Positions 44,680-55,121 of a DNA stretch of 64,000 nucleotides are shown here, piece by piece. The stretch is from the NCBI GenBank assembly GCA_902702965.1, contig CACRXP010000001.1, positions 1,672,399 through 1,736,398 on the forward strand, written 5' to 3'. The notes beneath the pieces were generated by a model. That model made no database searches and was not told the origin of the DNA. It worked only from the letters and a program-made list of their open reading frames with translations. This DNA comes from Spirometra erinaceieuropaei. Lineage: Eukaryota > Platyhelminthes > Cestoda > Diphyllobothriidea > Diphyllobothriidae. How positions within the stretch are numbered: position 1 is the stretch's first letter; every line of letters starts with the position of its first letter. Both the position numbers and the translations under genes were made by a program.

Positions 44680-46270
44680 GGAAATCCCATAGTTGATGCC
44701 CAGTTAATCGCTGATAGCTTCAATGATTTCCTGTCCAAAACGTTTATTGAAGACTCGACCACTCCGCTCCCGACCAGCCAGGCATTGACCGAAGCAGTTC
44801 AAGAAACTATAACTTTCACTCTGTGGGATGTGACTGCTGCGATTCGGCGTTTTCGTCAATCTTATAGTCCAGGCCCTGATGGTGTCCCAGTAAGTATTTT
44901 AAAAACCGATGCAAATACGATTTTCCCATCCCTCTTATGCAAGATATTTAATCTCGATCTTGAAAGTGAAACTTATCCTACCTTGTGTGTCACTTAACAG
45001 AGAATAACCTACTGAGTGCTGTTCAGCAAGGATTCCTCAAAGCTCGGTCTTGTGACACCTGTCAGCTCTCTTTCTTTGACTTTGTTCTCCAATCTAGGGA
45101 CAATGGTTTTGTACTTTACGCAGTATATTTCAATTTCACAAAGGATTTTGATCGTGTTGGCCACGCTCTTCTTCTCTTGAAACTGTCCTCTTTCGGAATA
45201 GGTGGCAAACTTTTTAATTTTATTTCCTCTTACCTGGGCACTCGTACACAACGAGTTAAGATTTCCAATACCATCTCCAGCCCCACACGTGTGAGGAGTG
45301 GAGTCATTCAGGGTAGTGTACTCGGCCCGCTTTTATTTTGCCCTTTCGTTAATGATGTACCCGATTTATTTCAGAATGGTAAGCCTTTCATGTATGCCGA
45401 TAATCTTAAAGTTGCATATCGATATAAGCCGGCAGATCATGACATCGTCTTGAGCTCCTAAAGAGCAATCTGCAGGCTTTCGCCCAGTGGTGCCGCACAT
45501 GACGCCTTTCTCTTTCTTGGCATAAGTGCTCAGTCATGGTGGTTGGCGACGACCGCCAACCTCAACTAAGTATTGAAGGTCACGCCATAAATGCGCCTGG
45601 GGTTATTAAGGACCTGGGCGTATCATACTCCAAGAGTCTCAATCTCTCGAAGCACTGTGCCTTGATTGTCTCCAAAGCACGTAGAACGACCGGGTTTATC
45701 CTTTGAAACTTCAAAGCTAGGGACATTAGAATGCGCCTCTACAACATGTACGTTAGACCTGGTCTGGAATACTGTTAGTTTTTATTTAACCTCATGCTTG
45801 CTATAGAGCGGAAGAAAATAGAATCCGTTCAACACTTTTTTTACCAAGAGAGTTTTAACACCGGAACACCGACATTTGTCTTACCAAGAACGTTGTCGGC
45901 TTACAGGCCTTGATCCTTTGTGGTTCTGTTGATTACAAAAGGGACTATTTTTGCTATTTAAACTCTTACACAATCACACATTTAACCCACTCACCTCTTT
46001 AAGACAGCATTTCCACCCACGACGTAACAGTCACCGTGAGGTCTTTTTATTTTTTCCTCTAGCACGTACTGTTAAATATCGTCGGTTCTTTTCTGTAAAT
46101 GCAATTGCTATTTGGAATAAACTACCCATGAAAGTGAAAAATCTGCAAAATTATCCTTTATTTAAGAGAATTATTACTCGATTTTTGCATTCAGAAAAGC
46201 TCCCACAAATTTTGGGTGCTGAATCCACAGAACGACTATACCGTAGCGATGGCGTTTGTGGTCTCTGAAC
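44680..46270 (+). pseudogene. LINE B reverse transcriptase (5'-truncated, decayed)
   Basis: RT motifs in order across several frames: FRQSYSPGPDGVPVSIL, LLSAVQQGFLKARSCDTCQL, VYFNFTKDFDRVGHALLL, SGVIQGSVLGPLLF, and the catalytic box as FMYADNLKVAY with Asn in the place of the second Asp. The C-terminus is FFSVNAIAIWNKLPMKVKNL with FKRIITRFLHS. Frames break at about 45000, 45461-45490 and between 45780 and 45950. The 3' region is duplicated in tandem. Confidence 0.85.
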
Positions 46271-46427
46271 ACTATGGCCGGTCTCACTAGGGACAATTTT
46301 TTAGGCCATCAACGGCCGTTGTTCTTGAGCGCCTCTATGTTTGACTATCCCCAACCTCATGAAAGGAATTGGCATCTGATAATCTCCGGTACCGTGCACC
46401 CCCCCTTCTTGACGGTCGAGAGCTTGT
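46194..46427 (+). repeat. Tandem repeat unit 1 (LINE B 3' end)
   Basis: Starts GAAAAGCTCCCACAAATTTT, spans the LINE B C-terminal codons and 3' untranslated part, and ends just before GAAAAGCTCCTACACATTTT. Period 234 bp. Confidence 0.88.
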
Positions 46428-46665
46428 GAAAAGCTCCTACACATTTTGGGTGCTGAATCCACTGATCGACTCTACCGTAGCGATGGCGTTTGTGGTCTCT
46501 GATCACTATGGCCGATCTCACCAGGGACAATTTCTTTGGCCAACAGCGACAGCTGTTCTTCGGCGCTTCTGGTTGGACTAACCCTAACTTTATGAAATAA
46601 ATTGGCGACTGATTATATCCGATACCGTGCAACCTCTCCCTTCTTGACGTTCGAAAGCTTGTCGC
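46428..46665 (+). repeat. Tandem repeat unit 2 (LINE B 3' end)
   Basis: Second unit, about 85% like the first by eye: TGGGTGCTGAATCCACTGAT, TAGCGATGGCGTTTGTGGTC, TGATCACTATGGCCGATCTC. Ends near GAAAGCTTGTCGCC. Confidence 0.88.
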
Positions 46666-47074
46666 CAGCAGTTTTTTTTCGCCTGAACCAACCAATCCAC
46701 AAAACCACCATCAACTATATTTTTTCCTTTTCCGCAGGAGTTTTTTTTTCACTGCTGGCCGGATTTAACGCTTCCCTGGCAATGCCTGTAAACTGGCATT
46801 AAATAAAAAAATTATTACATTATTAAATATCGACGTAAGCTTGATTTCCGTCTGACGTTGGAGTTATGGTACCCCAATTAGTGTATGATGCCCTAGCTTC
46901 AACCTGTTTCACAGTCGTTGCTCTGCTGCAATGTACTGTACACAGAGTCCGCATACTCGCTTCCGTAAACGCACTCTTGGGATCTCTTCCTAGCTCGGTT
47001 CGCCTTATCCTGAAGTGGATTAACAGGGTCACCTTCCAGAATTTAAGACAAGCCCTTCGTGTTGTTTCTGACAT

Positions 47075-47520
47075 GTCCTTTGAGGTATAGGAAACTGCGC
47101 GTGGTTCTTTTACAAAAATCACGCATTATGAAGGGATTGGACCTAAGCCTGGCTTTTAAGGACTTTTTTTGAATTTGCTACCATGGCCAAACTCCGAGGT
47201 CATCCACTAGAGCTGCGCATTCATCAGGCAAGAATGGGTTTGCGGAAGGCCTTCTCTGACTGAGTGGGCAAGTCATGGGATACCCTATCCGCTGATGTTG
47301 TGATATCACTATCGATGGAAAGTTTTAAACGAATTTTGACAAATTCATATTCCGAAGTGGGCAAGACCGATAAGGGATCGAGCTCAACCCTTGTCCAATT
47401 TGTCGTACTATCATGTGCCCACTTGAATTATTTCGACCCACATGGTTTCTCTGTACACCGAACCCAATTTTACGCTGCAAATGGGGTACTCAAAGGTTCA
47501 ATTCTATTTTTTTAGTAAAC
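47075..47520 (+). pseudogene. LINE C fragment, related to LINE A C-terminus
   Basis: GAAGGGATTGGACCTAAGCC and TTGAATTTGCTACCATGGCC align with LINE A at 43355-43420. The later TGGGATACCCTATCCGCTGA aligns with TGGAATGAGCTTCCCGCAGA. The 3' end (about 47405-47510) resembles the 3' region of the inverted copy at about 55020-55130, including GCAAATGGGGTACTC. Several stops. Confidence 0.7.
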
Positions 47521-47529
47521 AGAAATGAA

Positions 47530-48560
47530 ATGATGCTGGAGATTCGAAACCAAATTCGATCCATTGAGGAGGATCGTGGATATACACCAAAAATTGCCAT
47601 TCAGTCAGACTAACATGCCTATTCTGCAAAATAATTGAAAACGTTATTAAAAAGACATCTAAAGCAGTATCTGGAGGAAAATAATCTGTTGATCAAGCGT
47701 AACGTGAGTTTCGCCGCGGACATTCTTGCTTCGCTGGTATTCCTAACTCGAATGAGAAGCGGGTGGAGGCCGCGGACAAGTGTAATCCAATAGGTGCTGT
47801 ACCATTTGATTTCAGCAAAGCCTTTAATAGCGTACAATGCCGACTCATTTTACCGAAGATTTGGGCAATTAGAAGTCGAGCATGGCTGTTCAAACAGATT
47901 GGAAGCTTCCTGTCCTCTATAATACAGAGATTTGCTGTTATTAATTCCACCGTGGAATGGGTCGTGATGAAAAATGGTGCCTTACAGTGTTCCGTGTTAA
48001 GCCTGCCACTCCTGATCTGGGTGAATCATTACATCATGGACTTGGATAATGAAACTGCCATAGTTGCCGAGAATATAAACCATGGGCTGACGTCGACTGT
48101 GTTAACGACGCCAAAAGAGGTAATCGAACACAGATAAACAAAATATTTGGTCAAACAAATGACCTTCCAGATTTAATGTATCTTAATACCTGCTCGTGCA
48201 TCATAGCGTCGGCCAAAACTACCTCTAAACACCAGTACTTTATCGACGGTAAGTGTACTAAGATATGTGGAGACAGCAGATTTCGTGTCACCAGGACGTT
48301 GTATGAAGGTGATTCAGAAGGCAGCTAGTACGTTGCACTGCATTAGGCTTGTGTTTAAAATATTTCTTTCTGAACTCCACGGAAAAAATTTCGGCAACTT
48401 CGTATGTCTACATTTGGACTGCGGAATGTCAATCTGGACACCATGAATAAGGAAAGGTATTGATCTCTTCAAACAGGTGCAACGTACAGCAACCAAGTTT
48501 GCCAATGGTCCTAAGGAATTATAGTACCAGGATAGCATGAAAGAACCCGATTTATCCTCC
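47530..48560 (+). pseudogene. LINE D reverse transcriptase fragment
   Basis: Across frames: HLKQYLEENNLL, VEAADKCNPIGAVPFDFSKA and FNSVQCRLILPKI (the F-D-F-S-K-A-F box), then a decayed Q-G-S-V-L-G-type box seen as GALQCSVLSLPLLIWVNHYI. A later piece at about 48475-48520 has VQRTATKFANG, the usual E-R-V-Q-R-R-A-T-K segment. Highly decayed. Confidence 0.75.
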
Positions 48561-48799
48561 TGTCTGACAGGCACGTAGGGAGTTACCTGCTGTGGACATT
48601 CCGGATCGCCCATGGCCATGTTGCTCGTCGACACCTGATGACTTTTCGAGTTTGCGCGCCCAATTTACCTAAACGGCCATCAGCACAAGGTTGGGAAATT
48701 TTTCTTCGGTCAACGATTACTCCGGTCATAGAACTCGCTACCAAGGTAGGTGGTGAGAGTAGACATCATATTCGCTTTTGAACGAATACCTGATTGCAT

Positions 48800-50790
48800 G
48801 TTTTCGACAAAACTAGATTTTGGCCAATTTATTTCTTACAATCAACCTTGCAAACACTTCGCACCCTATTGTGCTTCTGCAGTAATTTAGCCTGAACAAC
48901 AACAATCGTTCTTTATTGCGTTTTATTTTGATTCTAACACAACTGTAAATGTTTGCAAATTTAACCCGACAGTTAATATGCAACTTAATGTGCATAAATG
49001 GAGTCATCAAAGGCCGAATTCTGTCAGCCGAAACAGATGTCAGTACACACGGTCTGTCGCCAATCAGTACCACGTCATCCGGCGCTTTAGTCGACAAGAC
49101 GTATTCATTGTGTAAAACGGCACCGGAGCTGCGGCGCAAGTGAAAAGGCCGTGCTACTCCATCATCGTCGTCCAGCACCAATGGAGATGCTGGCAACTCA
49201 GGCAGGCGTCTTCCTACAAACCGCCTGTACACCTTAACGGCTAAGTTTGCGGCCCTTTTATGATGCTGCGAAATGTTTGCAAAAAGGAATAGAAGGGGAA
49301 TGCAGAAAACCTATCCAACACTCCAAAACGACAGCATTCTTCATGGAGGTGATGGAGGTAATGCATTTTATATACAGTGTTTGTTGGATTACACAATTGG
49401 CGAACATCAATAACAAAACTGTTTACATGAGACGGGCAAAATCAATCCAGGATGTATGTAAGGTTGGGTGGCAAAATATGTAAATGGCGGCGCTCAATAA
49501 CAAAAAAGTGGTGATAACGGGGAGTATCGAGAAAAGGAGAAAAAAACGGTAGGACCTATGTACACTAGGAATTGCGATATTCGGCAGCTTTCCAATATTC
49601 GAGAGAGTCAAGAGCTTTGTACCTGCGAGAAAATTCCGCCGGCAGACACTGACTGCATCTTTCGATAGAGACATTAAGTTGAGCAGACAACCTTGGCCCT
49701 AGTCGCCACAAGTGAATCAACTTCCGCATTATACACAGAAAAACAAAGTGCATGTAATCGATTGGAAATGAGGCTACCATGTCGAGTGGTAAATCCTCAA
49801 AAGGCGACCTGACCTTGTGGTGCAGTGCCTGGTTTCGCAATCGAAATGACCTGTTGCCCCGCAACGGGTCACTGTACGTAGGGAATGTCATGCGGTTGAC
49901 AACGGTGCACCCAACATGACAATATTTACAGTAACTGATGTTATCTGTACGAAACAACATACCTGTCACATCCATAATAGCCATTCTGGGCTTTCACTTA
50001 TCTGACGTAAGATCGAGCGGGCGAATCACAGACGATATTCTCTAGGGCTACCCTAACAACCCTTCCTGTCAACGGGACACACGGGCCAGTAGCAATTAAA
50101 CCCTTCAGTTCCATTATACAGTCATTCAAGAAGTCGTCCAGGGGCTCCAGCTTATTAGTTCCGGAAAAAGGCCGACAACAAAGGGTTGTTTAACTACCGG
50201 ATGGCTGATACGACTTAGTATTGGCCATGGGAATTGGTTAGACTCTTTAAAAAATTTCATCCCGTCGATGTGCACTTGAATGCGTATATCGGAAATACTT
50301 GCTCTCGAACGAAGACGAAGCTCATCTGTGAGACCCAAGTGAACGTAGGTGCCGTTACCTAGGGGCTTCTTATGGTACACTCGAGGCGTTAGCAGTAGTG
50401 TCCGTGGGTCCTTAGGTACCTTCGGATGGAAATGACGCAACATATTAAACAACTTCTTTGTATTAGATAAGACCATTTGCATTTCGAGGGTGAATTCTTT
50501 CAAAGCACCCAGAAAGGACTTGCCTCCAACTGCGTTTGTGTCGTCCATGTAATCCCCGGACTCTTTACCCATTATTCGTTTAGACACGTATATTACCTAC
50601 CGGCAGAAATTTCAGAGCTCAATATAGGCAGTTCTCGTTCGGGCGATTGATTGCCAACTGCTGTCGACGTTGAGGGCACCTCAGACCCCGGCTCTTCAGT
50701 GGCCTCATAATATGCCTTCATTTGACGCTTAATGCGTTTGTATATGGTGCTTCGGTGATAGCCACAGTAATTACGCTTCACAATTGCTTT
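48800..50790 (-). pseudogene. CACTA/EnSpm-like DDE transposase remnant (minus)
   Basis: Minus-strand pieces, N to C: 50781-50593 (YHRSTIYKRIKRQMKAYYEA); 50587-50126 with RHFHPKVPKDPRTLLLTPRV, IRIQVHIDGMKFFKESNQFP and WPILSRI; a frame-shifted piece about 50165-50010 with EPLDDFLNDCIMELKGLIAT and IVCDSPARSYV; 50000-49565 with NGYYGCD, HHKVRSPFEDLPLDMVASFP, IDYMHFVFLCIMRKLIHLW and PAEFSRRYKAL; and 49232-48813 with YVLSTKAPDDVVLIGDRPCV. These strings match, from memory, a family of animal transposase-like proteins related to CACTA/EnSpm (HIDG, WPIL, IDYMH, EFSRR). Frame breaks may be introns or decay. Terminal repeats were not found. Confidence 0.7.
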
Positions 50791-51169
50791 GGGTATTCAG
50801 TAAAAAAACGATAAACAATTCGTATAAGTTGACTACGAACACTAAGGCTACATAGCACATACATTCAAAAGAAAACTAGATAAATTTATGCTTGATGGTC
50901 AAACATTTACACGATATCAATGACTGGCATAACGGCTATGTAAATATCTGCATGTTTTCTTCATACGTCTATCTGTAAATAGGGTTTTCCAAGATTTTGC
51001 CCATATCCTTCATATATACTAGAATTATACCGAATTGGCATACAAGTCGACTACTTGAACTGGCTGAAAAGAAAATATCCACAAAATTGACAAAGGATAC
51101 GTAAATTAACTAAGGCAGTTAACAAAAGCATGAAACTAGCATCGGTTGACGTAGTCAAGGACAAGCCGA
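50791..51169. other. No recognised feature
   Basis: AT-rich sequence between the transposase remnant and LINE E; may hold the unrecognised transposon end. Confidence 0.4.
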
Positions 51170-53820
51170 TGGTTTAAATTCGAAGATAAGTGGAAGATAT
51201 TAATCTAAGTGGTTTTTCTGGGAGACCTAACAATTTGAGCCCCTGTTTTTTTGATTAAATTTCCTTAAATGCAGGCCTATTCACTCAGAACTGCATGCTG
51301 CCATCTCCTATTTGAGTTCTGCCAGTCTTTGCCTGTTGATCACCAGACGCACTCTGCAATTCGCATTTCGTGCATTCGATTTCTCTCTAACTGTGTAATC
51401 GTTAGCGTCTAGGTGAAATTCAGTCACCTGGTCTGTGAGAAGTCTTCTTAATTGCAGCTTGCCTCAAGACAGGATGAGAGTAGAAGTCACAGGTCGGCGA
51501 AGTCCCTCGGCTTCTGTACGTAAGCATGGTGTAATTAAATCTAAGTCAGAAAGCTTAACTAAATCTAATTGAGAAAGCTAACCTAAATATAAGGCAGAAG
51601 ACAGTACTAGTCAGCCGTCATCCGCTGTAACTGGTAGGCAGCTTAATCAGTCTGCATTGGACAACTGCAATGAATTTATGCTAGGGTTTGGTACTCTGCT
51701 GTCAACTATTGGAAACATCTCCGATATTCCCTCTCAAGAATGTGGGCGTCTTGACTCCTTCACCTGATCGCCAGTGAATCTAGGGATAGACAAAGGCGTG
51801 CTTACAACTTTTTGTTGAAAAATGTTCCTTGATCTGCTCGCCCAATGGATGTCGCGGCTAATTTCCTGTAGTCGTGTAGTTTTGACAACAAAATAGCCGA
51901 TGCAAAACGCTTGTCCTCAGGCAGCAAAAGTCCACCCGTCTCAGTCAAATTATTTTCATCAATCTAGTTTGATACTAGCAAAGCCTTTGACAAAGTGCCC
52001 CATAGACGTCTTTTAGTAAAATTGGAAGCTCTCGGCATCCGGCCGCCTCTACTCGACTTCATCAGGTCCTATCTGTCCAACCGATATCAGAGAGTCATGG
52101 TCGGTAATAGCTGCTCGACACCTCACTCGATCACGAGTGGCGTACTTCAAGGCACGGTTCTGGCTCCGCTACTCTTCCTTCTTTACATCAATGATATTTC
52201 GACTGAACTCGGAGGTTCGCAAACTTTTATTTATGTCGATAACCTCAAGTGTGCTTACTCATACTCTAAGGACACCGCAAACTTTTGGGTTGAAAAAATT
52301 AATGCAGATTTACTACGCATAAGCAGATGAGGTTTAACATGGCAGATGGAGTTTTCATCATCCAAGTGTAGTTTCATGTCTTTTGGTCCTACAAAACTTC
52401 CTGCTGCCATAATTTTTCAGAATAGCCCACTATCAGAATGCTTCACCATAAAGGAACTAGGTTTACGTTACACAAATAAACTTGCTTTATGACCTCATGC
52501 AGAGAGAATCTCTGGCAAAGCCGCGCAGACATGTGGATTCGTATCGCATAATTTTTTCCTTCCGTAAATGATGTTAAGTCTTTATCAAATGTTTGCTCTT
52601 CCCGGCTTCGAATACTGCTGCCCTTTCTTTGGTTTAACGGAAACCTGTGGCCGTTATAAGATCGAAAATGTTTGGAGGATCTTCGCCAGAAACTGTTCTC
52701 TCAAGTAGCCTCCAGCACTTCTTATAGTCAGAAATTTCGGCTGATGGACATGACGTTTTTGGGAGTTACAAGATTCGAAGCTGGCCTTTGCTTCCCTTTT
52801 CGCATTAACTCTAACTCCAATCTTCCGCTTATTGACACTCTCACTCCGAGATATCGGTCTTATGCCACGCGCAACTCCTCCATGGTGATTCCGCCGCCTC
52901 ATTGCACTACATCTAAGCGCTCCCTCTTCTTTGTTTCCAAATATGCCTTCCTTTCGAATAATCTTCCACCAGAACTTAGATCATCGCCTAAGTTGTCAGT
53001 ATTCAAGTGGAAATTACGCAAAAATCCGTACACCAAAAAGTGTAAAGGCACTTTTAACGGTTTCATTACCGAACACTCAGCTTATTGATTTCGAGAAGGG
53101 TTCTCTTGGGATTTAGTCGCAGATCAAGTGAAAACCCACAATTATATCTTTAGAATCCCTGTTTTGAATTGGGTACTAAATCCACTGTTATCACTCCTTA
53201 CCATAGAGACGATTTCCGCGGTTCTTGTTGTTATCTCCCTCATTTCGACCTCAAGCGGTCTGTCGACGCTCACCGCGGAAGTCTCCGTATTCGCCGTCTA
53301 CTAGTTTGGTCGTACCTGCCTTCCCCATTCCTCGGCTGGGCTTGAAGCATACTGTAGCCGATCGCGTCTGGGTTCCTCTCGTCTGTCCTCTTTGACGCGA
53401 ATAGCCTCATCCGGCGTATCAATTCTGCCCTGACGAAGTCCATTCTGAATCCCATATATAATACCATATGCAGGCCAGTTCTGTCCGACCCGCATGCATA
53501 CCCCTCAAGGCTGACTTTTATTTCTGCCCTGGCGATGTCCGATTATAACCCGTTATATACCGCCATATGCAGGCCAGCCCTGCCCGCATATTTATGTTAT
53601 TATTAGCGAGTTTTTCTCTTCTGTAAAATTACTCCAATCATTTTTAAATTTTTATGTTGAGTTTTTTCACCGCTCGCCCATCATTTTTCTTAACGGACTA
53701 CAAATTCAGAAAGTATGAATTACATTTTGTACAGATTCTGCCTACCTCGTCTAAAATTCGTATGTAAATTTATTTTTACTTGCTTTGATGGGACCCTGAC
53801 GGGTCTGTAATAAAAAAATA
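51170..53820 (+). mobile_element. LINE E, CR1-like element (internally decayed)
   Basis: The RT part starts about 51970 with DTSKAFDKVPHRRLL and continues LEALGIRPPLLDFIRSYLSN, TSGVLQGTVLAPLLFLLYI and FIYVDNLKCAYSYS, where the catalytic second Asp is Asn, as in LINE B. The C-terminus (52672-53090) has FVSKYAFLSNNLPPELRSS. The 3' untranslated part (53130-53820) contains two related sub-repeats and ends GGTCTGTAATAAAAAAATAA. The 5' part (51170-51960) resembles 30355-30740 but shows no clear ORF1. The 3' end recurs inverted at 38470-39075. Confidence 0.82.
53415..53595 (+). repeat. Two tandem sub-repeats in the LINE E 3' end
   Basis: Unit 1: TTCTGCCCTGACGAAGTCCA to CCATATGCAGGCCAGTTCTG. Unit 2: TTCTGCCCTGGCGATGTCCG to CCATATGCAGGCCAGCCCTG. 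The spacing is about 100 bp. The same pair is present, inverted, at about 38735-38890. Confidence 0.75.
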
Positions 53821-55121
53821 ATAATTATGAATTTGTTTATGCATCTTTGAACTGCATGAGGGAACCTGGGCGTTTGTTTTTTGGCAGCTAAAAGGCGTCA
53901 TATTGAGTGGGGTCGTCTTACCGTTACGTTTGGACGCGGCAAGTATGGTATCTACGCAATATGTTTTCTTACCGTCTACAGAAATGCCTGTCTTAGCGTA
54001 ACGTTAGTTAAAATTACCAGACTTAAACAGATATGTAGACAACAGAAGAAATGATGTAGGCAGCAATAAAGCTACGCCAGCAGAGTCACGCGAGCGCACA
54101 CCACGGCAGAGTAAATTGCAATGGCGTCCTGCGCGCGACGCAAACGCAACGCGACAAGTGTGCCAGCCAATCAAAACGGAATGCAAAAGGGCGACTGACC
54201 AAGGAGAACGATATGGGTGCATATCTCAACAAGCGGCCCTCTACGTATACCTCGTCAATATCGACATGCTATGAGGGTAGGACATTTTCCAAATCAGTAC
54301 AATGATACAGGATTTTGTCCAAAATGGCTCTGATGTAGCTAGCCACTTCAATAACACCGGGAAATTGCACTAAAAACAGTTAAATTAAAGATATACAGCA
54401 TTGTCAATAAGCATAGAACAAATATAAATATCCTATCCTTTCCCCCTTCTTCGTTTCCATCAGCTAGCCGCCTGACACTTATTATCCTTTAAGGAAATAA
54501 TATTAATATACAATTCGATAAAACCCTACACATTAGTTGTTTGCAAGTTTATATTAAGGCCATATCAAACCTATGTACAACTATATTAGATCATGGTAAA
54601 CAGTCGACAAATACTCCTATAATGTCACACTATCAAAAACAATATGATACATGGTTCAATATTATTTTGATATCTTGGATTGTAACTTACGCTGAATGGT
54701 CATTGCTCTGGATATACGCCCATCTCTTCTAGCTGCTAGTCCAAACAACCGTGGTAAGCCAGATGAGAAACACAAACGAACGGTACGACCGACTCTTGGT
54801 GGATACCCAGATAGACTGACAATCGGCAGCTAGCAGACACTCACATTTATTCAACTCGAACGCAATTTCAATATCAGACTAATGTCAAAGTTCTTCAAGT
54901 TCCTCGAAGGGCGATATACTCATGACCCAAATAATACAAAACTCCAAACATAAATCACCGTATTGTATATACTATATTTTTTTCTAACTTTGCTATTATT
55001 TTGCCTTGGAACGCAGTTCATTTCGGCTAAGTTTGTTGAGGGAAATAGGCCTATGAGTACCCTATTTGCAACGTAAAAAATTTGTGGTATACAGGTAAAT
55101 GTTCTGGGTTGAAATATTTCC
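53821..55121. other. Mostly unrecognised; LINE 3' end at right
   Basis: The last part (about 55020-55121, minus) resembles the LINE A/C 3' region, with GCAAATAGGGTACTCATAGG and CTATTTCCCTCAACAAAC. The rest shows no motif. Confidence 0.45.
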
